Of a DNA stretch of 64,000 nt, positions 53,970 to 63,849 are shown piece by piece; position 1 is the stretch's first letter, and each line of letters opens with the position of its first letter. This DNA comes from Domibacillus indicus. Lineage in GTDB: Bacteria; Bacillota; Bacilli; Bacillales; Domibacillaceae. Under the pieces are notes generated by a model, which was not told the DNA's origin, did not search any database, and saw only the letters and a list, made by a program, of their open reading frames with translations. Where the stretch lies: positions 496,001-560,000 of the forward strand of contig NZ_LAJB01000007.1 in assembly GCF_000970685.1 (NCBI RefSeq), written 5' to 3'. The position numbers were made by a program, and so were the translations under genes.

Positions 53970-54152
53970 ATGGAAAAAAACATGGAATTTATGCAAATTG
54001 CAATGAAGCACCTGCCTGAAGCACAGGAGAAATTAAAAGAGTCCAATATCGACTTTTCACCAGAACTGGCGCAGCCTTTTTTGGAAATGTTTTTGAAGGT
54101 GATGCAGGAAGCATACGATCTCGGCAAAAAAGACGCATTATTGGATGAATAA
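53970..54152 (+). CDS. comZ: Competence regulator ComZ
   Basis: This 60-residue protein is close to ComZ: MEFMQIAMKHLPEAQEKLKE, then a leucine-zipper-like middle and EAYDLGKKDA at the end. In B. subtilis ComZ represses the comG operon. AAAGGAG precedes the ATG and position next to fabH agrees. Confidence 0.9.
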   Translation: MEKNMEFMQIAMKHLPEAQEKLKESNIDFSPELAQPFLEMFLKVMQEAYDLGKKDALLDE

Positions 54153-54159
54153 AAAATGA

Positions 54160-54192
54160 AATGGGCTTCTTTTTAATGAAGCCCATTTTTTT
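54160..54192. terminator. Bidirectional terminator between comZ and clpB
   Basis: AATGGGCTTC and GAAGCCCATT form a 10-bp stem with an 8-nt loop and T-run on the plus strand; the A-rich left side lets it serve clpB as well. Confidence 0.85.
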
Positions 54193-54221
54193 ATTCATTT
54201 AATTTGCATCATAACAGCCGG

Positions 54222-56804
54222 TCAGCGAACGGTCAGCTCTTCCTTTTCCACATCAATAACAGCTTCGGATCCCGGCAAAATATCACCGGCAATAATGGCA
54301 CGTGCGGCTTTTGTTTCAATCTGCCGCTGAATAAACCGCTTGAGCGGCCGGGCGCCAAAAACAGGATCATATCCTTCCTCCGCGATTTTCTCTTTCGCCG
54401 CGTCTGTTACATGAAGCGTTACCCCGCGGTCAAGCAGGCGTTTTGCCAGATCTTCAAGTACTTTTCCTGCGATTCCTTTTAAATTTTCTCGCGTCAGCGG
54501 CTTAAAAAGCACAATGTCATCAACCCGGTTTAAAAATTCAGGGCGGAAATGGCCGCGCAACTGTGCCATTACATTATTTTTCGCTTCTTCCGGAATTTCG
54601 CCTTCCCCGCCTGTTTCTAAGAGATAAGAAGAGCCGATATTGGATGTCATAATCACTACAGTGTTTTTACAGTCAATCATCCGCCCCTGAGAGTCGGTAA
54701 TGCGCCCGTCATCGAGCATTTGCAGCAGTATATTAAAAACATCCGGGTGGGCTTTCTCTACTTCATCAAGCAGGACAACCGAGTACGGCCGGCGCCGGAT
54801 TGCTTCTGTCAGCTGTCCTCCTTCCTCATAGCCGACATAGCCGGGAGGAGCACCGACAAGTCTTGATACCGAATGCTTTTCCATATATTCAGACATATCC
54901 AGGCGGATCATCTGCTCTTCACTGTCAAACAGCACATCAGCGAGCGTTTTGGCAAGCTCTGTTTTTCCGACTCCCGTTGGGCCAAGAAATAAAAAGGAGC
55001 CAATCGGCCGGTTTGGATCTTTAATGCCCGCCCGTGCGCGCAGAACCGCATCACTGACAAGCGATACTGCTTCATCCTGGCCAATCACCCGTTCATGAAG
55101 GATTTCTTCAAGCCGGAGCAGCTTTTCACGCTCACCTTCCACCAGCCTGGTGACTGGAATGCCTGTCCAGCGTGCAACAATTGCAGCGATTTCTTCTTCG
55201 GTTACTTCTTCGCGGAGCAGGCGGTCATCTTTTTCTTCCGAAGCGGATGCTTCTAATTCTCCCAGTTCTTTTTCAACAGCTGGAATTCGGCCGTGGCGCA
55301 ATTCAGCCGCCCGATTTAAATCATACCGGCTTTCCGCATCTTCCAGCTCACGGCGCAGCCTGTCCAGCTCTTCCCGCTTATCTTTTACATTCATAATTGC
55401 GTCTTTCTCACTCATCCACTGGGCTTTCATTGCGTCAGCCTGCTCTTTTAAATCCGCCAGCTCTTTTTGAATTTGTTCAAGGCGCGCTGCACTTTCCCGG
55501 TCCTTTTCTTTCTGGAGTGCCGCTTCTTCAATTTCAAGCTGCATGACGCGGCGCATCACGGCGTCCAGCTCTGTCGGCATGGAGTCGATTTCCGTCCGGA
55601 TCATCGCACATGCTTCATCAACCAGGTCGATGGCTTTATCCGGCAGAAAGCGATCGGTAATATAGCGATTAGATAAAGTCGCTGCCGCCACAAGTGCCCG
55701 GTCATGAATATTCACACCATGATGAATTTCAAAGCGCTCCTTTAAACCGCGTAAAATAGAGATGGCATCCTCAATCGTCGGCTCGGAAACGAGCACCGGC
55801 TGAAAACGCCGTTCTAATGCCGGGTCTTTTTCAATATACTGGCGATGTTCATCCAGGGTTGTCGCGCCAATGCAGTGCAGCTCACCGCGGGCAAGCATTG
55901 GTTTCAGCATATTGCCGGCATCCATTGAGCCTTCTGTTTTGCCAGCGCCGACAATGGTGTGAATTTCATCAATAAACAGCAGAATGCGGCCATCGCTTTT
56001 TTTCACTTCATTTAAAACAGCTTTCAGCCGCTCTTCAAACTCGCCCCGGAATTTAGCGCCGGCAATAAGCGAGCTCATATCAAGCGAGAAAATCGTTTTG
56101 TCTTTTAAGCCGTCGGGTACATCTTTACGGACAATCCGCCAGGCGAGCCCTTCCACGATAGCTGTTTTCCCTGTCCCCGGCTCACCGATCAGCACCGGAT
56201 TGTTTTTTGTTTTTCGCGATAAAATTCGAATCACATGGCGGATTTCATCATCACGCCCGATTACCGGATCAATTTTCCCGGCCCGTACCTCTTCTACTAA
56301 ATCGCGGCCGTATTTCGCCAGCGCTTCATATCCTGCTTCCGGATTTTGAGTTGTCACTTTCTCACTCCCCCTTATCTCTTGAATGGCATTTACTATTACG
56401 CTTTCTGTAACATTTTCTTTTTTTAAAAACTCCGTTACAGCAGTTCCCGCTGAAAAGATGGCAGCTGCCATATGCTCGACTGACAAATAAGCATCTTCCC
56501 AGCTTTTTTGCACGTCAGCTGCTTTTTGAAACCATGTATTCAAGCCGCCGGACAAATACGCACCATACTGGGCGCTGCCCGATACAGCGGGCTTAGACTG
56601 CATTTCACTCTGAACAAACCTGAGCATGGCTGCTTTCGGCAGGCCTGCCCGTTCGAAAATACGGGTGAATAATCCGTCTTCCTTCGCTGCCAGCGCCATC
56701 AGCATATGTACGGTATCTACATCCGAATGGTTTCGTTCCACCGCACTTTGCTGGGCAGCCGCCAGCGCTTCCTGCATTGTGTATGTCATTTGCTCCATGT
56801 TCAT
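54222..56804 (-). CDS. clpB: ATP-dependent chaperone ClpB
   Basis: This 860-residue AAA+ disaggregase has two ATPase modules: Walker [15 protein letters not shown] with [13 protein letters not shown], and [14 protein letters not shown] with [16 protein letters not shown] coiled-coil middle domain (about residues 400-520) is rich in Glu/Lys/Arg, which separates it from ClpC/ClpA. ClpB rescues aggregated proteins together with DnaK. The ATG at 56804 follows GGGGG. A CtsR box lies directly upstream. Confidence 0.96.
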   Translation of the reverse strand: MNMEQMTYTMQEALAAAQQSAVERNHSDVDTVHMLMALAAKEDGLFTRIFERAGLPKAAMLRFVQSEMQSKPAVSGSAQYGAYLSGGLNTWFQKAADVQKSWEDAYLSVEHMAAAIFSAGTAVTEFLKKENVTESVIVNAIQEIRGSEKVTTQNPEAGYEALAKYGRDLVEEVRAGKIDPVIGRDDEIRHVIRILSRKTKNNPVLIGEPGTGKTAIVEGLAWRIVRKDVPDGLKDKTIFSLDMSSLIAGAKFRGEFEERLKAVLNEVKKSDGRILLFIDEIHTIVGAGKTEGSMDAGNMLKPMLARGELHCIGATTLDEHRQYIEKDPALERRFQPVLVSEPTIEDAISILRGLKERFEIHHGVNIHDRALVAAATLSNRYITDRFLPDKAIDLVDEACAMIRTEIDSMPTELDAVMRRVMQLEIEEAALQKEKDRESAARLEQIQKELADLKEQADAMKAQWMSEKDAIMNVKDKREELDRLRRELEDAESRYDLNRAAELRHGRIPAVEKELGELEASASEEKDDRLLREEVTEEEIAAIVARWTGIPVTRLVEGEREKLLRLEEILHERVIGQDEAVSLVSDAVLRARAGIKDPNRPIGSFLFLGPTGVGKTELAKTLADVLFDSEEQMIRLDMSEYMEKHSVSRLVGAPPGYVGYEEGGQLTEAIRRRPYSVVLLDEVEKAHPDVFNILLQMLDDGRITDSQGRMIDCKNTVVIMTSNIGSSYLLETGGEGEIPEEAKNNVMAQLRGHFRPEFLNRVDDIVLFKPLTRENLKGIAGKVLEDLAKRLLDRGVTLHVTDAAKEKIAEEGYDPVFGARPLKRFIQRQIETKAARAIIAGDILPGSEAVIDVEKEELTVR

Positions 56805-56819
56805 TTTTCCGGAACCCCC

Positions 56820-56838
56820 TTGACCTTTTTTGACCTTT
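56820..56838. promoter_or_regulatory. CtsR operator of clpB
   Basis: On the minus strand AAAGGTCAAAAAAGGTCAA matches the CtsR tandem heptad (RGTCAAANANRGTCAAA). It lies 16 bp before the clpB start and predicts heat-shock derepression. Confidence 0.9.
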
Positions 56839-56941
56839 GAGTATATTTTAAAAGATTTCCTTTTTTTACGCAAAGGAAATGGCGTGAAAAAATCTGCTTA
56901 ACTTGCTAAACTAGCAGAAGCGAGAGAGATGGAGGATGAAA

Positions 56942-57757
56942 ATGGAAAACTTCTTTTTATGGCTAAAATATTTGTTTTTAGGGTTATTTCAAGGATTTAC
57001 CGAGCCAATTCCGGTTTCTTCAAGCGGCCATTTGCAGCTGGCCCAGTACTTTTTTGGGATTAATATTGAAGGGCTCACTTTTGAATTGCTTGTCAACTCT
57101 GCATCACTGCTGGCTGTTCTGGCTGTTTATCGGGAAGACATTATGCGCCTTGCTTCAAGCGGGCTCGGCTACATAAAACACCGCAACCCCTCTGACCGGT
57201 CGGAATTTATGTTTATTGTTTATTTGATCATTGCAACCATTCCGGCTGGTGTCATCGGCGTGTTATTTGATGACTATATTTCTGCAAAGCTGTCCAGTGT
57301 GAAAACTGTCGCCGTCACACTGATTATTACCGGCATTGCTTTGTTTTTAATCCGGAATCTGCGCGGCCGAAAAAACGATGGCGACATGACACTCCGTGAT
57401 GCAGTTTTGATCGGGCTTGCCCAGGCAGTAGCGCTTATTCCCGGCATCAGCCGGTCTGGAGCAACTATCGTAGCGGCCATGGGACTTGGCATGAAACAGG
57501 AGACAGCGCTGCGTTTTTCTTTCCTGCTGTTTATCCCGATCAGCTTTGGCGGGATGATTTTAAGTGTGAGTGATCTAGTAAAAGATCCCCTGCTCCACGA
57601 ACTCGCGGTTCCTTATCTGCTTGCGTTTATCGGCTCTTTTGTCATGACTTATTTTTCACTGAAATGGTTCATGAATATTATGGCGAAAGGCAACTTAATT
57701 TATTTCGCTCTCTACTGCTTTATTGTCGGGCCGGTTGTTTTGTTCCTTACCCGGTAA
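56942..57757 (+). CDS. uppP: Undecaprenyl-diphosphatase UppP (BacA family)
   Basis: This 271-residue membrane protein has about eight segments. The active-site motifs are [19 protein letters not shown] (residues near 17-35) and [14 protein letters not shown] (near 165). It dephosphorylates undecaprenyl pyrophosphate to recycle the peptidoglycan carrier lipid. The ATG at 56942 is 6 nt after GGAGG; the ATG two codons earlier is too close. Confidence 0.94.
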   Translation: MENFFLWLKYLFLGLFQGFTEPIPVSSSGHLQLAQYFFGINIEGLTFELLVNSASLLAVLAVYREDIMRLASSGLGYIKHRNPSDRSEFMFIVYLIIATIPAGVIGVLFDDYISAKLSSVKTVAVTLIITGIALFLIRNLRGRKNDGDMTLRDAVLIGLAQAVALIPGISRSGATIVAAMGLGMKQETALRFSFLLFIPISFGGMILSVSDLVKDPLLHELAVPYLLAFIGSFVMTYFSLKWFMNIMAKGNLIYFALYCFIVGPVVLFLTR

Positions 57758-57823
57758 AAAATTGGTGATATAAGCTGCGTGTTTCTCGGCAGCCCTCAGG
57801 ACAAAACCGCTTTTAACTTTCCA

Positions 57824-57852
57824 GTCTGAAGTGTAACTTCAGACATTATTTT
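57824..57852 (+). terminator. Terminator after uppP
   Basis: GTCTGAAGT and ACTTCAGAC form a 9-bp stem with a 3-nt loop, followed by a T-rich run. Confidence 0.8.
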
Positions 57853-57911
57853 TTATAAATTTAGTCGATATTTTGCATTAACAACATATAAAATTTAAGG
57901 TTAGCCCTACT

Positions 57912-57960
57912 AAAAAAGTCTGCTGGTATCTTCCTTGTCTTAGGAGGATACCGGCAGACT
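57912..57960 (-). terminator. Terminator after the chemoreceptor gene
   Basis: AGTCTGCTGGTATC and GATACCGGCAGACT form a 14-bp stem with one mismatch-type wobble and a 16-nt loop; the minus strand ends in T residues. Confidence 0.82.
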
Positions 57961-57980
57961 CACTTTTGTTCTGTTATTGC

Positions 57981-59672
57981 TTAAATATCGAATCGGTTAA
58001 TCTGCTCTTTCAGCTCTTCGGCAAGTGATTGCAGATTTTCTGCCGCTGCCGATATTTCTTCAACAGCCTCATACTGCCTTTCGGATAAAACAACAACCTC
58101 ATTTGTTTTATGTGCTCCATTTTGAATGCTTTCGCTCACGGATTCGAATGAACGGCTCATACCGTCTGTTTTCAAAGAAATTTCATTAAGAACAGCAGAT
58201 ACCTCTTGGATTTGTCCTGCTGCTAACTCCGCGGAATTCAGTATTTCTTGGAAAGAACTTCCTGTATTTTCTATGATTTTTACCCCATTCTGTACTTCTT
58301 CGGTAACAGAAGTCATTTGCTGCACTGCCGACAATGTATCATTTTGTATGGATTGAATCAATTTTGTAATTCGGTTCGCGGACTGATTAGATTCCTCCGC
58401 CAGCTTTCTTACTTCGTCCGCCACAACAGCAAATCCCCGTCCGTGCTCTCCTGCACGCGCTGCCTCAATCGCTGCGTTAAGCGCCAGTAAATTAGTTTGT
58501 GTAGATATGTCGGTAATCGCATCAATTATTTTTTCAATTTCCTGAGACCGGTCTCCCAGAGTACGGATTGAACCGGCTGTCTGACCTACCTGCTCTTCAA
58601 TTTTTTTCATTTGTCGAACAGCCTGCCGGATGTTTTCTTCACCCATTTTTGACTTCCTCGTTGTTTCTTCTGATGATTCCGCTACTGCCATTGCGGTGTT
58701 AACAATAACCCCGACTCCATTCGATACTTCTTTAATGGCAGCCGCACTTTCCACTACCTGATTCAGCTGCTGGTTAGCACCTTCTGAAATTTCTTCGATA
58801 GAAGCACCTACTTCCTTTGAAGTCAGCTTTGTTTCACCCTCACTAACAATTAATTGTCTCGATGATGCCGCCAGGTTTTCACTTACTTTATGGATGGTAG
58901 ATACCATCCCTCTTAAATTAGCAGCCATATCATTGAAGGATGCTGCCAGGATTGCAACTTCATCTTTTGATTTAAGCTTCAGCGGCGGAACGTCCAGCTG
59001 GCCCTTGGAAATCTCCTCCGCCAGACGTGTTAATTTTGCCAGTGGTTTAATTTTCGCAAACAGCATCATTATCATAAAAAAGACTGCTGCAAATAATAGG
59101 ACAACAGCCCCTGTCATTATACTGAAACTTACCAACACTTTTTGCTTTCTATCTTCTACAATGGAGCGTGTCCAATCATCAAGACCGGTGCTGAATTCTT
59201 GCAGAGGCTCGCTGATGGTTTCTCTCGCGAATTCATAATCTGTGCCAAATACAACTGAACGCGCTTTATTTAAGTCTCCCGATTCAACCGACTGCATCGC
59301 TTCTTCATCCATTGACACAAGCCAGTCAGATGTTTCCTTCGCATTGTGAACCATTGTTAAAAGTTCCTCTGGTATGTGCAGCTGATCCATGCTGGCAATC
59401 ACATTCTCACGTGTTTGTGTTTCATTTACTTCATTCCAGTAATTTTCATAATGTGTACTGCTTCCAGACTGTGCGTAGGAACGGACTTCATTCGTTAAAT
59501 ATTCTGTCGCACGTTGAAACTGCATTGTTAATTCTAGTGATTCTTTGCTTATTTGCAGCGTTTCAGACTGTTCTTCAATATTCTTGAATAAATAAAGGAC
59601 ACTGCCTCCAATCAGCAAAATAAGAATAACCGATATGGCCGTCATTATTTTTAGGAATAAACTTATCTTCAT
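57981..59672 (-). CDS. Methyl-accepting chemotaxis protein
   Basis: The 563-residue receptor has membrane segments at about residues 8-28 and 187-210, with a helical sensor domain between them (EYLTNEVRSYAQSGSSTHYE). A HAMP domain follows (about 212-265), then the long coiled-coil signalling domain with the hairpin tip ISTQTNLLALNAAIEAARAG and EHGRGFAVVADEVRKLAEES. It would signal through CheA/CheW. Ligand unknown. It is a single-gene unit. Confidence 0.95.
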   Translation of the reverse strand: MKISLFLKIMTAISVILILLIGGSVLYLFKNIEEQSETLQISKESLELTMQFQRATEYLTNEVRSYAQSGSSTHYENYWNEVNETQTRENVIASMDQLHIPEELLTMVHNAKETSDWLVSMDEEAMQSVESGDLNKARSVVFGTDYEFARETISEPLQEFSTGLDDWTRSIVEDRKQKVLVSFSIMTGAVVLLFAAVFFMIMMLFAKIKPLAKLTRLAEEISKGQLDVPPLKLKSKDEVAILAASFNDMAANLRGMVSTIHKVSENLAASSRQLIVSEGETKLTSKEVGASIEEISEGANQQLNQVVESAAAIKEVSNGVGVIVNTAMAVAESSEETTRKSKMGEENIRQAVRQMKKIEEQVGQTAGSIRTLGDRSQEIEKIIDAITDISTQTNLLALNAAIEAARAGEHGRGFAVVADEVRKLAEESNQSANRITKLIQSIQNDTLSAVQQMTSVTEEVQNGVKIIENTGSSFQEILNSAELAAGQIQEVSAVLNEISLKTDGMSRSFESVSESIQNGAHKTNEVVVLSERQYEAVEEISAAAENLQSLAEELKEQINRFDI

Positions 59673-60077
59673 GTCCCCAACCCCCCTGCAGAATTTGTCT
59701 TTTTCTATTTTTTCTTTTAATCAAACCGAAACCGCTTACAAAAAAACTCCCTTTTGATTTCAATCTGTCTGCCTAGTATTGCTGGCCGCTCCCCCTCCTA
59801 TCCAAATAATAACTTGTACGTATATTTATTCAATAAATCAATGATAGTTCAATTTAACCATTTAATCAATATTTTTTTATTTTTCCTTTTTTAATTCAAA
59901 AAAACCACTACTAATTTCTTAATAAAAAAACAGGAATACTGTTATTTTATAATTTCCCACTACGATGATACTCCTCTCCGCTAACTTGTTCGTACAACCA
60001 TCTATCGGATTTATAACTTCTTTAATTTCAAAAAAAGAAGACTCTGCAGAGAGCCTTCTTTTTTCATGCCGCTAACT
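59673..60077. other. Intergenic region between the chemoreceptor and yitW-like genes
   Basis: A+T-rich sequence with no gene seen. It holds the promoter region of the chemoreceptor and a terminator hairpin at 60031-60064. Confidence 0.6.
60031..60064 (-). terminator. Terminator after the yitW-like gene
   Basis: AAGAAGACTCT pairs with AGAGCCTTCTT with one mismatch, with A and T runs on both sides. Confidence 0.8.
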
Positions 60078-60386
60078 TTATTGGATACCGAGCGCGATTT
60101 TCGCGTAGCGTGACATCATGTCGCGCGACCAGACCGGTGTCCAGACGATATTTGTTTCTACTTCTTTTATTTCAGGGATATCGGACAAAGCCGCTCTTAC
60201 CTGATCTACAATTACGCCGGCAAGCGGGCAGCCCATTGACGTCAATGTCATTGTTACCGTTGTTTTGCCGTTCTCATCCATATCAACATCGTACACAAGT
60301 CCAAGGTTTACAATGTCGATGCCAAGCTCAGGGTCGACTACCTGTTCAAGCGCACCCATAATATTATCTTTTAAATCCTGATCCAC
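60078..60386 (-). CDS. yitW: Iron-sulfur assembly factor, MIP18/DUF59 family (YitW-like)
   Basis: This 102-residue protein has the DUF59 pattern DPELGIDIVNLGLVYDVDMD and the conserved cysteine in TLTSMGCPLAGVIVDQV. Relatives (SufT, PaaD, MIP18) help mature Fe-S proteins. The GTG at 60386 follows AAGGAAGGAG and gives exactly the length of B. subtilis YitW; upstream codons lack a ribosome-binding site. Confidence 0.88.
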   Translation of the reverse strand: MDQDLKDNIMGALEQVVDPELGIDIVNLGLVYDVDMDENGKTTVTMTLTSMGCPLAGVIVDQVRAALSDIPEIKEVETNIVWTPVWSRDMMSRYAKIALGIQ

Positions 60387-60529
60387 ATAAAACACTCCTT
60401 CCTTAAATAGTATAGTCCCTATGATAACAAACATTTCTTCAAATGATGAGAAAAAAGCCTGTTTCTTTACAAATGGCGCAAAAAGCCTCTACACTGAAGA
60501 TAGACTTGGCAAAGGAGTGACTCAGCCAT

Positions 60530-61348
60530 ATGGAGAAACATTTAATTGTGCTAGACCTTGACGGTACATTGTTAACTGATGAAAAAACCATTTCCACCCG
60601 CACAAAACAGACGATTCAAAAAGCGATGCAGCACGGGCATGAAGTCATGATTGCAACAGGACGCCCCTATCGTTCAAGCGCCCCTTATTATGCGGAGCTA
60701 GGCTTAAAAACACCGATCGTTAATTTTAATGGTGCGTTCGTCCATCACCCGGGCAACAGTAAATGGGGATTATTCCATGAACCAATGGAGCTGAAAACGG
60801 CTGTTGATATTGTCGATGCCTGCCACGACTTCGATTTTTATAACATTATTGCCGAAGTGATGGATAATGTTTATTTCCATTATCATGATGAAAAGCTGAT
60901 TGACGTATTTAGTATGGGCGATCCCCTGGTTACAACCGGTGACCTGCGTAAAAAGCTGACCGATCATCCAACAAGCCTGCTTATTCATGCGACCGAAGAG
61001 CAGGTGCCGGATATCCGCCGCCATTTAAGCGATGTACACGCGGAAGTAATCGATCATCGGCGCTGGGCTGCTCCCTGGCATGTTATTGAAATCGTGAAAA
61101 GCGGACTAAGCAAGGCGGTTGGATTAAAGCGGGTCTCTGACTGGATCGGCATTCCGCCCGAGCGGATTATTGCTTTTGGCGATGAAGATAACGATCTTGA
61201 AATGATTGATTATGCCGGCACCGGTGTCGCCATGGGAAATGGGATCAATGCTTTAAAATCGATTGCCGATGAAGTTACTTTATCAAATGAAGAAGACGGA
61301 ATCGCTCTTTTTTTAGAAGAGCGCCTGTCGCTTAAAACCTTTGTGTAA
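60530..61348 (+). CDS. yitU: HAD superfamily phosphatase, Cof type (YitU-like)
   Basis: This 272-residue hydrolase has motif I LDLDGTLLTDEK (nucleophile Asp10), motif II IATGRPYRS, a C2-type cap, and motif IV IAFGDEDNDLEMI near residue 220. Cof-type members dephosphorylate sugar phosphates, flavin intermediates or pyridoxal phosphate. B. subtilis YitU lies near YitW, as here. AAAGGAG precedes the ATG. Confidence 0.9.
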   Translation: MEKHLIVLDLDGTLLTDEKTISTRTKQTIQKAMQHGHEVMIATGRPYRSSAPYYAELGLKTPIVNFNGAFVHHPGNSKWGLFHEPMELKTAVDIVDACHDFDFYNIIAEVMDNVYFHYHDEKLIDVFSMGDPLVTTGDLRKKLTDHPTSLLIHATEEQVPDIRRHLSDVHAEVIDHRRWAAPWHVIEIVKSGLSKAVGLKRVSDWIGIPPERIIAFGDEDNDLEMIDYAGTGVAMGNGINALKSIADEVTLSNEEDGIALFLEERLSLKTFV

Positions 61349-61352
61349 TCTC

Positions 61353-61390
61353 AAAAGCCCCACCGGCTGAAATCCCCGGTGAGGCTTTTG
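61353..61390. terminator. Bidirectional terminator between yitU-like and GH13 genes
   Basis: AAAAGCCCCACCGG pairs with CCCGGTGAGGCTTTT with one mismatch, flanked by T residues. Confidence 0.82.
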
Positions 61391-61392
61391 TT

Positions 61393-62892
61393 TTATGGCT
61401 TCACTGCTTTTTTGCCGCGTCTCCATACAATATAAAGGAAAAGAACGAATACAATCCAAACAGCCGCCATGGCCGCAATGAAAGCATAATTCACTCCCGT
61501 TTTTTGGGCAAGCGCGTAGATTTCTGCTTCTTCCCGGTCTAAAATAATCGTAAATTCCCCATCTGCTGCTCTGGCCATGTCTCCATTTAACAGGCCGCGC
61601 AATTCTTTCTTTTCATCCAGTTCAGAGACGGGAATGGTGATATTTTGTGTTTCCCCTGTGTTATTAATGGCCACAACAATCGTTTCATCTTCAAATTCCC
61701 TTTTAAAAACAGACATGCCGTCCTGATCGTAAAGCGGTTCATATGCTCCATGCCGAAGTGCCGGCAGTTCCTGGCGAAGCGCAGCAATTTGCTTAATGTA
61801 ATCAGTAAGCTCCTGGTCGGTGCGGAAATTCATCAATCCGTGTGATTCAGGACCGGATTCCCCGTTTTGCGCAATTTCAGACCCGTAAAAAACCGCCGGT
61901 GTACCCGGTGCTGTATACATATATGTCAGCGCCATTCTCCACCGCGCGCCCGGAAACATATTTTCATTGGCCATATCAAGTGTAAAACGGTCTGTTAAAG
62001 CGGAATCTGTTGCATGAATCGCTGTTGTTGGATCGTTTAACACAGTTTCTTCTTCCAAAAGCAGCTCCTTAACTTCCTTGGATGAGCGATCGACTGTCGC
62101 GAATTGTTGGCGAAGAGGTTTTTGAAGCCATGAAGACGTTACCGCATCCAGCCCGGCTCCTTCATAAGCCGCTGCTTCCTGCATAGAGACATCCATCATT
62201 TCACCGATTAAATGCAGATTCGGCATGGCTTTGTCAAATTCCGCCCAGAATTCCGGCTCTGCCGCTGAAGCATTGCTAAAAAAATAGCCGTCAATTCCTG
62301 TTTGGTCTGCTAATTGAACAGCAGATTGAATCAGCGCTGCTTGAACATCAAAATTGGCCGTATTTAAAAGCGCCATTTCACCCAGCCAGTCCGGCTGCTG
62401 AACAACGGAGGTTTCCGTAAACCAGTCCGCTTTTTCTGTATCTTTCAGCCATACATGCTCTGTGCTGACACGCGTTGCCGGAAAGTCAACAATAACGCGG
62501 ATATTTTTCTCGTGTGCTTTGTCTGCCAGCATAGCCAGCTCCTGCCTGCTGCCAAACTGCGGGTTCAGTTTACTGTAATCTGTGACGCTGTAGCCATGAT
62601 AGGCACCTGCTTCGTTTTCAAAAACCGGCGAAATTACAATCGACGTAACGCCAAGCTCCTGCAAGTATTCAAGCTTCTCTTGAATTCCTTTAAAATCTCC
62701 GCCCTGATAGGCTGAAAGATTATTGTTATCCGTCTGGCTGTCGTTCGAGCGGTCGCCATTCATAAATCGGTCGGTCATTAAAAAATATATCGTTTCATCA
62801 TGCCAGTTCTCTTTCTTTTCCTCCGCGGCAGCTGCCTGTGAAGCAAAGAAAAGAAACGGAACCATAACGAGCGAAAATAATCGTTTTTTCAC
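61393..62892 (-). CDS. Membrane-anchored GH13 (alpha-amylase family) protein lacking catalytic residues
   Basis: About 499 residues. A signal peptide (KKRLFSLVMVPFLFFASQAAAAE), a (beta/alpha)8 barrel starting ETIYFLMTDRFMNGD, and a C-terminal membrane segment (YAFIAAMAAVWIVFVLFLYIV) with RRGKK tail give the architecture of GH13_45-type alpha-amylases. The active site is degenerate: region II reads GYFFSNASA where GYRLDxVxH is expected (nucleophile Asp and preceding Arg lost), region IV has DSALTDRF in place of DNHDTTRF (His and Asp lost), and region I has DFPATR rather than DxVxNH. Only the acid/base Glu (IGEMMD) remains. GTG at 62892 after AGGGGG is preferred to an upstream ATG with no ribosome-binding site. 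Confidence 0.88.
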   Translation of the reverse strand: MKKRLFSLVMVPFLFFASQAAAAEEKKENWHDETIYFLMTDRFMNGDRSNDSQTDNNNLSAYQGGDFKGIQEKLEYLQELGVTSIVISPVFENEAGAYHGYSVTDYSKLNPQFGSRQELAMLADKAHEKNIRVIVDFPATRVSTEHVWLKDTEKADWFTETSVVQQPDWLGEMALLNTANFDVQAALIQSAVQLADQTGIDGYFFSNASAAEPEFWAEFDKAMPNLHLIGEMMDVSMQEAAAYEGAGLDAVTSSWLQKPLRQQFATVDRSSKEVKELLLEEETVLNDPTTAIHATDSALTDRFTLDMANENMFPGARWRMALTYMYTAPGTPAVFYGSEIAQNGESGPESHGLMNFRTDQELTDYIKQIAALRQELPALRHGAYEPLYDQDGMSVFKREFEDETIVVAINNTGETQNITIPVSELDEKKELRGLLNGDMARAADGEFTIILDREEAEIYALAQKTGVNYAFIAAMAAVWIVFVLFLYIVWRRGKKAVKP

Positions 62893-63009
62893 TGCCTGTT
62901 TTCCCCCTGAGCCAAAGTGTACAATCTTCATTTAGAGTACGCTTTTTCCAAGATGGCGTCAATTGAAGCAGGCATTGTTCAAAAAAACGACACGGTTGCG
63001 CTTTGCTTT

Positions 63010-63849
63010 TCATGAAATAAATGACAGAATCTGTTGCTTTTTATCATGAGAAACATGATTGCGCCTTGTAAACACGTCGTATTGATTTGTTCGTACTTCC
63101 TCTAAAATTGCTTGATAGAAAAGAGCTGCTGCCATAACCGGGAATCTTGATGAAGAAGGATAAAGAGCTAAAGTCTCCGAAGCTTCTTCATAATACTTAT
63201 TGGCTGCCCCGGCCATTTCTTCCCATACACCAATAAAGGACGAATCTGCCACTCCCGCCTGAAGGACCGCTTCGGTCAGGCCATGCTTATTCATTAAGTC
63301 GCGCGGCAGGTACAGGCGGCCTTTCTCCAGATCTTCGCCAATATCCCGCAAAATATTTGTAATCTGCATGGCATTGCCCAGTTTGACCGCTCCTTCATAT
63401 AGCTCCTCCTGCCGATTCGGCGCCAGAATCGGCAAAAGCATGACGCCCACAGTTCCTGCGACATGATAAGAATAATCGAGGATATCCTCCATCGTTTGAA
63501 ACGAGCGCTCATCAATATCCATTTGCTGGCCTTTGAGCATATCGAAAAAAGGAGCTGAAGAAAAGGAAAAACGAACAGAAGCATCACGAAGGGCGGTCCA
63601 GAGAGGATCTTCATTCGGCAGGCTGCCGCTGAAAAATTGCCCGGTTTCTTTTTTGAATTCCGCCAGTGATTCAACCGGCGTGCTTCCCTCATCAACTATA
63701 TCATCCGCTTTCCGGCAAAATGCATAAACTGCCGCTACAGCGCGGCGCTCATCTTCTGGAAGCCTGGAAAAAGCTGCGTAGAATGTTTTCGAATGGTGTT
63801 TCATTATATCTTCACAAATTTGATATGCCCGGATTGTATTCATCACCAT
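63010..63849 (-). CDS. Squalene/phytoene synthase family protein, CrtM-like
   Basis: About 279 residues. Both Asp-rich prenyl-diphosphate motifs are intact: AFCRKADDIVDE (near residue 50) and NILRDIGEDLEKGRLYLP (near 165). It condenses two prenyl diphosphates head to head, most likely farnesyl diphosphate to dehydrosqualene, the first step of C30 carotenoid synthesis in Bacillales. Its start overlaps the end of the desaturase gene by 38 bp. C30 rather than C40 use is inferred from the lineage. Confidence 0.9.
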   Translation of the reverse strand: MVMNTIRAYQICEDIMKHHSKTFYAAFSRLPEDERRAVAAVYAFCRKADDIVDEGSTPVESLAEFKKETGQFFSGSLPNEDPLWTALRDASVRFSFSSAPFFDMLKGQQMDIDERSFQTMEDILDYSYHVAGTVGVMLLPILAPNRQEELYEGAVKLGNAMQITNILRDIGEDLEKGRLYLPRDLMNKHGLTEAVLQAGVADSSFIGVWEEMAGAANKYYEEASETLALYPSSSRFPVMAAALFYQAILEEVRTNQYDVFTRRNHVSHDKKQQILSFIS

